Positions 42,059-54,600 of a DNA stretch of 64,000 nt are shown here, one piece after another (position 1 is the first letter of the stretch; the number at the start of each line of letters is the position of its first letter). Location of the stretch: positions 40,090 through 104,089 of the forward strand of contig NW_005179220.1 in assembly GCF_000350225.1 (NCBI RefSeq). Direction: 5' to 3'. Both the position numbers and the translations under genes were made by a program. A model generated the notes under the pieces. It ran no database searches. It was given only the letters and a program-made list of their open reading frames with translations, and was not told where the DNA came from. The stretch is from Chondrus crispus (Eukaryota > Rhodophyta > Florideophyceae > Gigartinales > Gigartinaceae).

Positions 42059-42912
42059 CTGCCAGCACACCTTTCGTGGACAGTTCGCTGGCTGACAAAG
42101 CTCCACTACCTACATACTCACGATCTCCAACGCTTGATACCGGTTCTAAGATGCATAGGTGTAGAACGATTTGTGGGACACGGCGGAGCATCGGTCAAAG
42201 GAAATGGCAACACAATTCGCCCGAGGAACGGATCCCGATCGATATACACTACGTGAGAGACGCCTTTCTCAAATCGAAAAGGTTTTCTGCAGGCCGACCC
42301 TCGGAATTTGCCGGTGCATGCATTGACATTGGATCACCTCGATCCTTGATCGGGCTCAGTCAAGCAAAAGCTTACTGCAGGGCAATGTGTATCAAGCTGA
42401 ATCTGTCTCCATCTCGAACCTGTTTCAGATTTGGCACCTATCCTACACACTCACTCGGCAAAATGGCAATCCTACTATCAACTCCGGGAAGCACTATACC
42501 ATTGAAGGTAGACGTAGTTCGTGAAAATATTCCGATGCTTATTGGACTAGACGTATTATTGCAGCATTGCTTGGAACCTTCAGTACTGAAACGATCCCTC
42601 AATTGTACGAAACAAGATTGGTCACTCCCTTTGCAAATGAAACATGGACATTTGTATCTCTGTTGGAACCCATGCTCGTTTTCAGTATTTTTCACTCGGA
42701 ACCAATTGGAGAGGTTACATCGACACATGCTCCACCCTTCATCACGCAAACTTTACGATCTTTTGCGCAAAGCTGATCCCGAGAACCTGCAACCCGATAC
42801 CCTGAAGACCCTCAAGGATGTATCAAAGGCATGCGAGACGTCCACTCTATATGCTCCCAAACAAATCACATTTCCCATCAGAGACGCACATAAGATCAAA
42901 TTCAATCGTCGC
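42034..42912 (+). pseudogene. RLC-4 Pol part 1: protease and start of integrase
   Basis: In a different frame from gag, as in related elements. The protease segment reads FAGACIDIGSPRSLIG; the active-site triad is D-I-G, where relatives have D-T-G, so it is probably inactive. The zinc region of integrase follows (LHRHMLHPSSRKLYDLL). It ends where RLC-5 inserted (42912/42913). The frame continues without loss at 48818. Confidence 0.85.
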
Positions 42913-43394
42913 TGTTAGGATATCTGAATCATTTATGCGGAATCAAGAAAGATGAGGTAATACTGTAAGAGAGAGGTAGTTACTGTACCTGCGGAATCAA
43001 GAAAGATGAGGTAATACTGCAGGAGAGGAGGTAGTCACCATTGTAGCAAGAAACCAAGAAAGACGTGCAACTCCGGATTGCATCAGAACGGGACAGGTGA
43101 CTACTGCATAATGTAGGGAGGACTCCCCTCACCATGAGCACAAACCTTACACTCAGACCCGTACTTAATAATAGAATTGTAGCTCCACCAGAGAGGAGGC
43201 ACAACAGACACTACAGAAAAAACGCAGATACAACCGACAGTAAAGATTTCAAACTGGAAGCTTAGCTTCCAGCGCCCTTCCAGACCGGAAGGACTTCCCG
43301 CTCGCAATTGACGCTGATCTGCCCCACCGGCGTGGAAGTGCAGGCTGTTAGTCTACCGCGAGCTCCCTTCCAGCATCCCTGCGATACTGGATCA
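42913..43394 (+). repeat. 5' LTR of RLC-5
   Basis: 482 bp from TGTTAGGATATC to ACTGGATCA. It contains a direct repeat of about 54 bp (GCGGAATCAAGAAAGATGAG... twice, about 42935-43040) and a palindrome CTGGAAGCTTAGCTTCCAG (43254-43272). It is followed by the leader motif CTTCGAAGTATA (43395-43406). Confidence 0.93.
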
Positions 43395-43429
43395 CTTCGA
43401 AGTATACCAGTTCGTCGGCAAACTGGATT

Positions 43430-45103
43430 ATGGACAATTCAAGGAACAATGACCCTTTGGAACACATTCCTCCCCCGAACCCACTACTGGCATCAATTAA
43501 TCGTTTGGTCGGTCGCTCAGACGAGCAGCATGCTTTAATCGATGGCATGCGGCACTTGCTGGAATCAGAATTTTCATCAGTTGCCGAAGCAAAATGCAGC
43601 GCACTGGAACTTTTACCACTCCCAATTGTTTTGTCCAGCAGTGTCCTCAAGTCTCCAATCATTTTTCAAATCCTCCGCCAAGTACTGCGAAAAATTGGAA
43701 TAACCGTTGAGCAAAAGCATGGACTCCTCGTTTCACAAGCGGTTTCTGAAGCGCTGTATCGCGATGACGTCAGTATGATTCGCACTGCTCGTGAAGAAAT
43801 CAAATGCTTCAAGAGCTGCAGGAGCGGTGAAGCACCAGCCATGTCAAATGTGAACCCAAGTTTAGTTGCAAGCGATAGAGTGGTTGGTAACAAATTTTCT
43901 GCTCACAACGAACAGATGGCTTCTTCCAGGAATGTCGATTCAACGTCACGACATTTTTCCGAAAACAGAAGGTTCAGCGGTATATTAGGAAATTCGCCTA
44001 GTCTGCCAGAAACCCAAAAGGCGTATCTTACATATTGTGAACAGAAAACTTTCCCTCGTGCAGATCGTGTTAAATTGGTATCCTTAATTTTAAAGGGACC
44101 GGCTCTCGGATTCTGGGAAGAGCACATACAGCCTGACCCACAAATCACTCAAGTGGCATCAGTGTTCAGCATGCTTGAAAAGCAATTCGATTCGCCAGCA
44201 CATCAACGCCAAATTGAGGCAATGACTGTAAGTATGAACATAGAAGATATACGAAGGAAAGAGTCATGCTCGCGCGTAGCTGCTTTAGGTACACTCTATC
44301 ATGAGATCAGTCGTCTGAACGAACAGTTCCCGAAGGAAAAAAGAGGCGAAGTTTTCAAAATTAATACACTTATGAAGATTGTAGACCGATATGTGTGGTC
44401 TCGCTCAGCGGAGGAGGACGTCATGCAAGGGAAACTTAAGTACCAAGACTTATACACTAAGCTCTCAGCATCTCTGGTTATTTGGGAAAACGAAGTAAGG
44501 CGTGGAGGCAATGACCCTGAGTCATTTGACGATTTTCGAACGGCTCAGAGCTCAAGTTTTATTGGATATGGCGCGCAATACGCATACTCGAAGCAAGGAG
44601 GCAGGAATATTCGCTTCGGGAGTATGCAGCCATTTCGTGCCCCCGTTCGTTCTCCCGTCATGAGAACCGCTCAATCGACAAGCGGACCCGTTTTCGCGAA
44701 AAGTGATAGAGATCGAAAAAGGGACATGACCAAAGTACAGTGTTTTAAATGCAGGAGATTCGGACATTATAGAAGCGACTGCAGGGAACTGAGTGGAGGA
44801 AACCTTGCTGAAGCCGCGAGGTCTAGGATGAGAGAAATTGGAGGAAGTCCCAACACAGCAGCTGCACAAGTACTGTATGAGCTTGTCGTTGATGAACAAG
44901 AATATTTCAGCCCCAGCAACAGTGAAGAGAGCATTAGCGAGGACGACCCCAATCTTTTTGAAACACTTCTCCTGTCGAATCTCGAACTTAAACAGGAGCC
45001 CCACGTCAGCACAGAAAGCATAAGGGACGCAGCACTGGGAAATAATTTTCCGGGTGAGAACGAATTGGCTCAGGCGAATTTTCAGGTGCCAGACAGATCA
45101 TAA
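43430..45103 (+). CDS. RLC-5 Gag
   Basis: An intact 557-residue ORF from the ATG only 36 bases after the LTR. The helical capsid region has the landmarks DRVKLVSLILKGPALGFW and QFDSPAHQRQIEAM. A CCHC knuckle CFKCRRFGHYRSDC lies about residues 440-453. The C-terminal part is acidic (ESISEDDPNLFETLLL). It stops at 45101-45103. Pol is open in the -1 frame from about 45054, a 50-base overlap, so Gag-Pol probably arises by -1 frameshifting. Confidence 0.92.
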   Translation: MDNSRNNDPLEHIPPPNPLLASINRLVGRSDEQHALIDGMRHLLESEFSSVAEAKCSALELLPLPIVLSSSVLKSPIIFQILRQVLRKIGITVEQKHGLLVSQAVSEALYRDDVSMIRTAREEIKCFKSCRSGEAPAMSNVNPSLVASDRVVGNKFSAHNEQMASSRNVDSTSRHFSENRRFSGILGNSPSLPETQKAYLTYCEQKTFPRADRVKLVSLILKGPALGFWEEHIQPDPQITQVASVFSMLEKQFDSPAHQRQIEAMTVSMNIEDIRRKESCSRVAALGTLYHEISRLNEQFPKEKRGEVFKINTLMKIVDRYVWSRSAEEDVMQGKLKYQDLYTKLSASLVIWENEVRRGGNDPESFDDFRTAQSSSFIGYGAQYAYSKQGGRNIRFGSMQPFRAPVRSPVMRTAQSTSGPVFAKSDRDRKRDMTKVQCFKCRRFGHYRSDCRELSGGNLAEAARSRMREIGGSPNTAAAQVLYELVVDEQEYFSPSNSEESISEDDPNLFETLLLSNLELKQEPHVSTESIRDAALGNNFPGENELAQANFQVPDRS

Positions 45104-48100
45104 AACATGGCCTTCTGTCTGGCGTCAAACGGCCAAAGGAACCAGACAAGTTTCCAGTAATTGGAGATCCCGTAAAGGGCTGTCGAGTTTCTACACAGAA
45201 TGTTTACGCCCTAACTCTCAGGAACACTACAGTACAGCAGTTTGAAGGCGCATGTCTAGATACTGGAGCATATCGTACCATTGTAGGTCTCTCTCAGCTG
45301 CTCCTTTATGAGAAGAAATATGGCGTCACCCTCAAACCTTGGCGAGAACCAGCAAACTTTATTTTCGGAGATCACGTATCGCCCTCTCTAGGAGTTGTAT
45401 TCTTCATCATTACAACTCCCCATGGACCAGTACAAGTTAAAACGCACGTGTTTAAGCCAAATATCCCATTTTTGATTGGCCTGGATGTTCTAGATTATCT
45501 CGGATGGAACATATTAACTGTGCAAAACAAATTGCAGTCTGTCTACGACGGATGGCTCATGGACTGTGTAAGAAAAAACGCGCACATATATATCGAATGG
45601 GATAAAACCGAGTCCATACACTACTCAGCAGAGACTCTCCGGAAATTGCATCATCAATTCATGCACCCCTCCACCGGAAAATTACTCAATCTGCTTCGTC
45701 GGGCGTCTCATGAGAAGCTCTGTAAAAATACCAAAGCAATTTTGGAAGACATCCGCAAGGCATGTCATGTCTGTGAGACATACTCGTGTAAGCCTGTGAC
45801 TTTCAAAGTGCGAATGCCAACCGAAATAATTTTTAGCAGAGAAGTGAGACTGGACTTGATGTTCCTGAAAGGGAAACCGGTACTACACGTCGTGGACAGA
45901 GATACAAAATTTTCTACTGCTCGATTTTTACCGTCCCAGTCATCGGAAGCCATTTGGAACACTTTCTTGTATTGTTGGGTTACTGTTTACACAGGCTATC
46001 CTCTAAAAATGTTGACCGATCAGGGAACCGCGTTCTGTAAATCTGAACACTGGCAAAGGCAATGTGAAGAGGCAGAGATTACACTGCGTCACACAGGAGT
46101 GGAGTCACATAACTCCCTGGGGAGCGGCGAAACGTATCATGCTCTCCTTAGACGCATTTACCACAAGGTTTCTATGTCGAATCCGAATTTCTCAGCACCA
46201 CTATGTCTATCTCTGGCAGTGAAGGCAATTAATGATACAGCAGGCCCAAGTGGATTGGTTCCCTCACTTTTGCTTTTTGGGACATTACCAAGGCTTCCTA
46301 GAGATCATTCTGACAAATCATCCCTTAAATCTCACCCAACCTACAAAGAAAAAATGAATTCTCTTGCCCTGGCTCGGAAAGAATTCGAAACAATCATCAC
46401 AAAAAATCGCATCGACTTGGCTATCCGAAAGAAAATACCCCCCTCAGCAAAGCATAAATTTCACCCCGAAGAGATGGTTTATGTCTACCGGGAACGAAAG
46501 CGGAAATGGGAAGGACCATTTAGAATATCTAAAGTGCATCACGACAAGTCTGTGATACTGGAAGTCTCGAAGCATTTGCACCAGCAGTTTAACATTTCCC
46601 AAATTAAGCATGCCATAACAGATACCAATACCGAATCCTCCCAACCTCACGCGAAACACACGCAGCTTTCTCAAATTAATTCGGATCACGAGCTGAGACG
46701 CAGTGCAAGGGTGAGAACAGAAACCGATAGATACGTTCCAACATTTTTAGTGAGAGACGCTGTTCGAGGAAGCGGCATTTTGTATACAGAGGTCATCATC
46801 CCACGCGATCCGAGAAGCGGAAAATTTGAAGAAGCAAAGTTGAAGGAACTCACGGGGCTCATCGAGAAAGAAACGTTTAAAATTGTTCTGCGAGAAGAGG
46901 CAGGCGAAAGACCAAATATAATTCCTACTCGTTTTATCCTTGGCATCAAGCACGGAGATAACGGTACCGAGCTTCTAAAAGCCCGCTTCGTTCTTGGTGG
47001 TCACCGCGATCGCGAAAAGCCCTTCCTGGTTCACAACTCAACGACACTACGCCATCACTCAGTTCGAATATTGGTTGCTCTTGCCGCAATTTTTGGGTTC
47101 AACCTATGGTCCTCGGATGTCAACCAAGCTTACCTACAAGCTGCAGAGAATTTACAACGCAAGATTTTTATAAAGCCGGACATTTTGCAGTTGTCCTCAA
47201 ATGAGTTAGTACAAGTAATTAAGCCCTTGTATAGGCTAACAGAATCAGGAGACTACTGGGGAGAAACGAGCAAAGACCATCACACACAAGATCTCAAAAT
47301 GGAAGCCACCGATGGAGACCTTTCCCTATTTTTAAGAGAATTGGAAATCGACTTGTTGGTCTATCGGGAAATTATGTTGATGATTTTCTCCGGGCCGGGA
47401 ATGCCGAATTCAAAAAGCAGTCCACAGCTACCACCGCAAAACGTTTTGATACAAAAGAAATACAAACACCACCGCTGACCTTCACCGGCGTCGCACTATC
47501 AGAAGAAGGAGACAAACGCTGCTTATCTCAAAACAAGTATATTTCTCGTCTGAGGAAGCTATCAATGGACGATGGATTTGCTCAGTACACATCCTTGAGA
47601 GCCAAACTTTTGTGGATGGTTCACTCACGTCCTGATATTGCTTGTGCGGTTTCCATGGCGACCCAGGTAACGGAAAGTCTTTTCTCTAAGGAATCTCGCA
47701 TTTTAATTAACAAAATTGTAGCACACCTTCACAAAACGCCACACATTAAGCTCTCATACACCAAGCTTGACTTTAACTCACTCTTCATTGTGACGTACAC
47801 CGACTCCTCCTTTCAAAACAATCATGACTACAGTAGTCAGCTGGGTTTCATAATACTTTTAGCAGACAAGTTCAACCACTGCTGTATTATACACTATTCC
47901 TCTCACAAGTCCAAGCGTGTTGCAAGATCGAGCATGGCAGCTGAAGCTCTGGCTTTCGCGGATGGATTTGACAATTCCTTCATTATCAGGCATGACTTAC
48001 ACAGAATCATGGAGAGACCATTACCATTGCTCATGTTGACAGATTCGAAAATACTTTTCGATGTTCTCACGAGAAAGAAGTACACAACCGAAAAGCGGAT

Positions 48101-48302
48101 CATGGCAGATATTGCATCTACAAGAGAGGCATACGACGCAATGATAATTTCAAACATCGGTCTCATCAAGAGTATACACAATCCCGCGGATGCCCTTACC
48201 AAAATAGGTGCAAACAGTGCCCTTACGACATTACTTCAAACCAACAAAATCAATCATCCCATTGAGCAACACGTAGTAAGCTCGACGAGGATAACAAGTT
48301 GA
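45054..48302 (+). pseudogene. RLC-5 Pol with one frameshift
   Basis: Protease CLDTGAYRTIVG (DTG intact). Integrase: zinc region LHHQFMHPSTGKLL ... CHVCET; Asp in RLDLMFLKG, Asp in LTDQGTAF, Glu in GSGETYHALLRR. RT: SSDVNQAYLQA, PLYRLTESGDYWG (Arg where relatives have Gly). Near 47345 one A is missing, which shifts the frame just before GNYVDDFLRAG, so the catalytic YVDD is out of frame. The ORF then runs to 48302 through RNase H (YTDSSFQNN, SSHKSKRVARS, HNPADALTK). Apart from that one base, pol is open from end to end. Confidence 0.92.
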
Positions 48303-48330
48303 TTCCTTAAAAAACAGGGGGGAGGGGAAG

Positions 48331-48812
48331 TGTTAAGATATCTGAATCATTTATGCGGAATCAAGAAAGATGAGGTAATACTGTAAGAGAGAGGTAGTTA
48401 CTGTACCTGCGGAATCAAGAAAGATGAGGTAATACTGCAGGAGAGGAGGTAGTCACCATTGTAGCAAGAAACCAAGAAAGACGTGCAACTCCGGATTGCA
48501 TCAGAACGGGACAGGTGACTACTGCATAATGTAGGGAGGACTCCCCTCACCATGAGCACCAACCTTACACTCAGACCCGTACTTAATAATAGAATTGTAG
48601 CTCCACCAGAGAGGAGGCACAACAGACACTACAGAAAAAACGCAGATACAACCGACAGTAAAGATTTCAAACTGGAAGCTTAGCTTCCAGCGCCCTTCCA
48701 GACCGGAAGGACTTCCCGCTCGCAATTGACGCTGATCTGCCCCACCGGCGTGGAAGTACAGGCTGTTAGTCTACCGCGAGCTCCCTTCCAGCATCCCTGC
48801 GATACTGGATCA
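48331..48812 (+). repeat. 3' LTR of RLC-5
   Basis: 482 bp, about 99.4% identical by eye to the 5' LTR. Preceded by an A- then G-rich polypurine tract (about 48308-48330). Confidence 0.93.
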
Positions 48813-48817
48813 GTCGC

Positions 48818-51320
48818 ATATTGATGGACATCATGTTTCTGAAAAACAGACGGCAAAAGTCTAGACCCGTGTTGCATGTTATAGACGCTGGAACTCGTTT
48901 TAGTGCCGCAGCATTTTTGAAGGACAGTAGCACAACCACAATTTGGAATACGTTTATCAAAATTTGGTCTTCAGTTTACGTTGGATTCCCGGAATCATTA
49001 CTTACAGATCAAGGGTCTGTCTTTCTTTCTCGAGAATGGAAATGCAATTGTGAGTCCTCCCGAATTGAGCTACTTAACACAGGAACAGAAAGTCACAATT
49101 CCTTAGGGATTGGCGAAAAGTATCACTCCACACTCCGAACAATTTATAGAAAAGTACTGTGTGATCACCGCGCCTTGCCCGAAGATATAGCCCTTGCTAA
49201 ATCGGTCCAAGCAATGAACGAGACCGTCGGACCTCATGGACTGGTGCCCACGCTATTGGTTTTTGGGGTAATCCCGAAACTGCCGGATATATCCGAGCGT
49301 GATTTTCCTGTACAAAGAGAGCGACTGAGAGCTGCCTGCACGGCAAGAAAGGAATACGAGAAAGTGGTGGCCAAGAGCATTGTGCAGCGAGGCCTACGCA
49401 CTGTACCGGCACCGGCTGCGGATCACGTTTACGTACCAGGAGACTTCGCGTACGTGTACCGGGAAGGCCTAAAACACTATACTGGCCCACATCTCGTAGC
49501 ATCGGTGGAGGAGAAATGCATACGTCTCCACGTAGGAGAAAGTACTGGCCCACGTCCTTTTAACATAGCTCAACTTCGACCGGCACCACTGCAACGACAC
49601 CCAACATATGACGAACAACTCTCTAGATCTGAAACCGACCATAACACAATAATGCGTACCGAAACGCTGGAACCTGGAGATGCTAGAGAACATCTGTTTA
49701 ACGATGCTAAAAGAAAAGAAATACTCGGGCTAATTGAGAAGGGAACCTTTAAGATCGTACTGGAAGAGGAGGCAGGACCGCATCCAAACATAGTCCCGTC
49801 ACGATACGTCCTCACCTATCAAACACGCAGATAATGGATCCACACTTTATAAGGCTCGCTTAGTCCTTGGTGGACATCGCGATAGAGAAAATCACTCCGT
49901 GGTGCACAATACATTCAATCTGGAACAATCGTTAGTGCGCATTATCTTGGCATTGGCTACTATTCTTGGGTTCGAAGTATGGTCACTCGATGTAAAACAG
50001 GCGTATCTACAAGCAGCATCAGAGCTACAACGCAAGATGTTTACTCGCCCAGCATCCATTGAACTTCGACCAGATGAACTAGTGAAAATATTGAAAGCAT
50101 TGTATGGATTGACTGACTCCGGAGATTGTTGGTGTGAGACCAATCACAAGTTTCACCTAGGAAAACTGAGAATGGAACAGTCGACAGGGGATTTTGCTCT
50201 ATTCTTTAGACGAATTAGGGACCAACTAGTATCCCTATCAGGCTCGTACGTGGATGATGTTTTTCAAGCAGGTACAAAGGAAGAGAAAAAGCGCTTGCAA
50301 ACCCACTTCAAGAATGAATTCGACATCAAACTGAACAACGAAACAAGTTTCACCTATACAGGGCTCCAATGTGACACCTCGGATAGGAATGAGCGAAAGT
50401 TATCTCAAAAGAAGTATATCGAGAGACTAAGGTTCCTGACCAAGACCTCCACGTTTCAAGAGTTTAGATCTCTCCGGGCTCGTCTGGCCTGGGTCATACA
50501 CACGAGACCAGACATAGCATGCGCTGTGTCCTTTGCCGCACAGATCACTGAACGCATTCATGACACTTACTGTAACCAGGCTTTGAACAGAATTGTCAAG
50601 CATTTGAAGCAAACGGCAGAGGTTCAGCTGAGATTCCCAAAGCTCGACATAAATTCGGTCAGGCTGCTGGTGTACACTGACGCCTCACATAACAACAGGG
50701 AACAGAACAAGTCGCAGCTGGGGTACTTGATTTTGTTAGCAGACAAGTTTGATCGATGCGCGTTTCTGCATTACTCTTCATACAAATCGACGCGAGTGAC
50801 GAGATCATCAATGGCTGGTGAAACTCTCGCTTTTGTAGAAGGCTTTGACTGCGCATACTTAATCAAACACAACCTTTCAAGAATTTTAGGGCGATCAATT
50901 CCGCTGCTGATCTTCACGGATAGCGAGGCTCTATTCCAAGTTTTGACTAAGTCGAGGTATACAACAGAAAAAAGACTAATGGTTGACATATCGGCAGCAC
51001 GAGAAGCATATCAAACGAAGGTCATTTCTAATGTTGCCCTTATCAGCTCCGAGGTTAATTACGCTGACGCCCTGACGAAAATTAAGAGCAACAGCGCTCT
51101 ACAGGGATTGCTCCGCTCTCACTTTGTGCAACAGGACGTCCGACAGTGGATCATGGCCCCGCCGCACAAACAGGTGTTGTCTTCCGACAAGAAAATTGCG
51201 GGTGTGTACAAAAACACATGTGCTTGTCAGTCGTCAACACTCGTGTGTACTCACAACGGACACACGTGTGCGAGATGGGATACGTTGACACAGATAACAC
51301 GTGTAGAAGCTCGTTGCTGA
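48818..51320 (+). pseudogene. RLC-4 Pol part 2: integrase core, RT, RNase H
   Basis: Resumes the RLC-4 frame after RLC-5. Integrase: Asp in LMDIMFLKN, Asp in LTDQGSVF, Glu in GIGEKYHSTLR. One frameshift near 49815-49827 separates YVLTYQ from ADNGS in the next frame. RT: SLDVKQAYLQA, YGLTDSGDCW, catalytic YVDD (GSYVDDVFQAG). RNase H: YTDASHNN, SSYKSTRVTRS, TDSEALFQV. The final frame stays open into the 3' LTR and stops at 51318-51320. Confidence 0.88.
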
Positions 51321-51637
51321 TAATGTGGAAGAAGCAGACAGCATTTCGGAGAGCTGACAGAAAATAATGCAGACAGCGAGCGCAACTCTTAGAGATGCGG
51401 CGTTCTCGTTACTGACAAATATATGTACCCTACCGCTTTGTAGAGCGAGGAAAAGAAGAAGAAAGGGCACGTAATAAATCACCAACTGTGAGTATTCACG
51501 ATATTCTTTGGCAATAATTTGCTACTGCGTTCGTACGCGAGACCCCGTGCGCTTCTGCGCGAGACGACCATCCTTTGGATATTGTCACACACACTGGAAG
51601 AATATTTTTGTATCTTCCCCCCCTGGATTTCACAACA
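51205..51637 (+). repeat. 3' LTR of RLC-4
   Basis: 433 bp from TGTACAAAAACACATG to ACAACA, about 98% identical by eye to the 5' LTR, followed by ATTTC. Confidence 0.92.
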
Positions 51638-51642
51638 ATTTC

Positions 51643-54600
51643 CGTCCATCATCAGCACGATACCAGTCCTTGATCTACGTGTAGTTTTGTCTCTAGCCCA
51701 GTCCGCATCCGACCATCCCTCAAACTTGGTTAGTGGTTCAACTGACTTCTTGAAATGCAGGCCGTAGGTCTTTGTTCCTATTAAGTAGCGTAACAGATGT
51801 TTCATTGCCTTCCAATGCTTTGGGGCGGGGTTCTCAAGGAATCTACCAAGCATAGACACGGGAATTGCAATGTCTGGACGAGTTCTTGTGGCCAGGAATA
51901 GAAGGGATCCAAAGATGCTACGATACGGTACGTTTTCCATTTCAGTGGATTCACGATCTGTTAGCTCTTCTCTATCGTCATTAAGCACATGTCCAAATGG
52001 TAACGGTGTCGTCGTTGGTTTTGCATTAACCATATGAGCGTCTCTGATAATCTTTTCGATGAAAGAAGTTTGTCCAAGAAAGATACCATCAGATGTATCG
52101 GTAACTTTGACACCCAAGTAGAAGCGACAGGTTCCAAGATCTTTGATAGAAAATATTTTCTTGAGCATTTCCTTAACAGCAACAACTATTTTCTCTTCTC
52201 CGAACAACAGCAAGTCATCAACATACGCAAGAAGAATAACAATTTTGTCTTCAATGATAGAACGGAACATGCATTAGCTTGAGGAGAATGGTTTGAAACC
52301 AATAGAAGATAGACATTTTGCAAGCATTTTGTACCAGACGTGGAGCATGCCGTAATCCATACAAAGACTTAAGCAATTTTACAACCCCTCCATTCGCGTC
52401 TTTGACACCGTCGATATTCGGTAACTTCATCCAAACGTTCATGGATGGTGGTAACTTGGCGTACAAGAACGCCCCCTTGATGTCAAGCTGATGCATAGCC
52501 CATCCGCGTGAGATTGAGAGAGCGAACATTAGTCGGACCAATTCAAACCCGGCGAGAGGTGCATACTTGTCAACGTATGATAACTCGTCAACTTTCTGCA
52601 TGTTTCCGCGAGCAACTAGGCGTCCCTTAAACCTGGCTGGGTTTCCTTTCTCATCACGCTTCAATCTCAGAATCATACCAGATGGCAAAACATTTCCTGG
52701 TGGATGATCACAGCGCTTATAGGTCTCTGCTTCTTCCAGAGTTTTGAACTCTTCATTCATTGCATTTATCCAATGCTGATGCTCCGGAGAGTTCAGGGCC
52801 TCTCTTACTGAGGGTTCGTCGGATGTATTTATGATGTTGGGGATTCCATTGGTAGCCTTATTATTCTGATTGACTGGAGCAGGAGCCGGACGCAAATCGT
52901 AGCCATGACCTTGGACGTTAGAGCCTCTAGGTTCAGAAGAAGTATCCTGTGCATTCTGTATTGTGGTTTCACTGGGAATGACCACAACACTATGCGTACT
53001 CTGCCTTGCAGGGGTGTATGTGAGTGGGTCTTGATACTCTGCGTCGGTTTCATCTGTTTGATGGCTTTCAATTTCTTCGGTTGTATTCAATCCTCCTCCA
53101 TCGTCGTCAGTGTCCGAGTCATCGAAGAGAATGTTTTCATTCTCATTAGTGATAGTGGCAGCAGATGGACTTCCGTAAGTCGTGCGGTTGGATTGAACAT
53201 ACAGCAAATTGATGCCGGGAAACTGATTCTCCAGTACCCTTACGTGTTTCGTCTCCTTGATACCATTTACCGTAAGCACTCTGTATATTCCACCTTCCTT
53301 GTGTCCTAGCATTAGACCTTCTACCAGGCGTCCCTCAAACTTTGGTATTTCTTTCTGACAGGAGCATAAAATACCTTACAACCAAAGGGACGCATGTGTT
53401 TAAGATTTCCGCTTTCCTTTCCGAAGAAAGCTGTGTATGGGACCAATTTCGTCGTCGTATGTCTTGTAAGGTTTTCGGCTTGAACCACATGACGCAGTGC
53501 TTCAGCCCAGTAGCGCATCGGCAACCTAGTCTGGATCAGACAGGATCGTACCAGTGAAATAAGTACTCCCTGCGTCCTTTCAACGAGTCCGTTTGAAGCT
53601 GGCGTATAAGAGGTAGTTTTGTGCGTGGACATTCCTTCTTTCCTGAGCACCTTCTGGGCTTTCTTGAATTCAGAACCCCCATCTGTATGCAGGGATTTAA
53701 TCATGATACCGTTTTGGTGTCGCAGATCTGCACTGTACTGCAACAGCTCTTTAGAGGCTAAACTCTTTCGTTTGATCGGCATTACTGATGTAAATCTTGA
53801 GTACTCGTCAACTACCGTCAAGAAGTAGCGTTCTCCTGTGTGCGATTTCGGTTTGATTGGACCTACTAGGTCTGCATGAAATTTTCCTGGACTCTTTGCC
53901 TTTGTTAAACTTCCACGGTACCTTCGGCGATATTTGCCTTTTGTGCATGGACCACATGTGATGTAATCTATTTTAGGTTTCGGGAGAAGCCCATCGTCAA
54001 TCATGCGTTGCATCTCACGAGTGGTTCCGACATGGCCGACTCGGCCATAACCGTCTCGGAGACGGTTATGCCATATCTCTGCGTTTGATTCTGTGCTGGT
54101 GCACTCGTTTAGCGAATCAGTAGAGTCAGATAATCCTTTGCTGTAGTCGTTGTAATTGAATGCAAGCCAGTCATCCAGGTCAACCACTGAATTTGAGCTT
54201 GAGTCCTGATCAGTGTTTGTGCCATTCTCATCTGAATCAGTGTCTGAGTTGTCAGAGTAGTAGGAATCTTCTTCGCTGATCACGTCGGGAGCATAAAAAC
54301 TATTGCCACTTGAGTCGCTGTAGTCCTGATGGGGCATCTTGCTTGCTTCAATTGCAGACTTGGCAATTGCAACAAAAGCTTTCCCAGATTCTTCTCCTGC
54401 TTTGTGATTTGCACTCCTTTTAAGTTTCTCATTGGATGTAATGTAGTACAGTCCATCCGAGTTACGGGCAGCTTGTCCTATTACTCGATAGTTGTCATCT
54501 GCGTCCATCAGAATGGCTTTACCAGGGGTAAATAGAGTGCAAATTCCCTTGGAAGCCAAAGCTGGAATCGAAAGTAAGTTCATCGACAGCTCGGGAGAGG

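Larger units (their letters stand above)
42913..48812 (+). mobile_element. Ty1/copia element RLC-5, innermost and youngest
   Basis: 5900 bp, plus strand, with 482-bp LTRs (42913-43394 and 48331-48812) differing at about three bases, and a perfect duplication GTCGC (42908-42912 and 48813-48817). Intact gag, pol in the -1 frame with a single frameshift, and a strong polypurine tract (about 48308-48330). Of all elements here this is nearest to functional. Confidence 0.95.
39857..51637 (+). mobile_element. Ty1/copia element RLC-4, middle of the nest
   Basis: Plus-strand copia with 433-bp LTRs (39857-40289 and 51205-51637, about eight differences) and a perfect duplication ATTTC (39852-39856 and 51638-51642). 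The span of 11.8 kb includes RLC-5 (5.9 kb) inserted in integrase. It has gag with two compensating frame changes, protease, integrase, RT and RNase H. It belongs to the same copia branch as RLC-1, RLC-2 and RLC-5. Confidence 0.94.
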
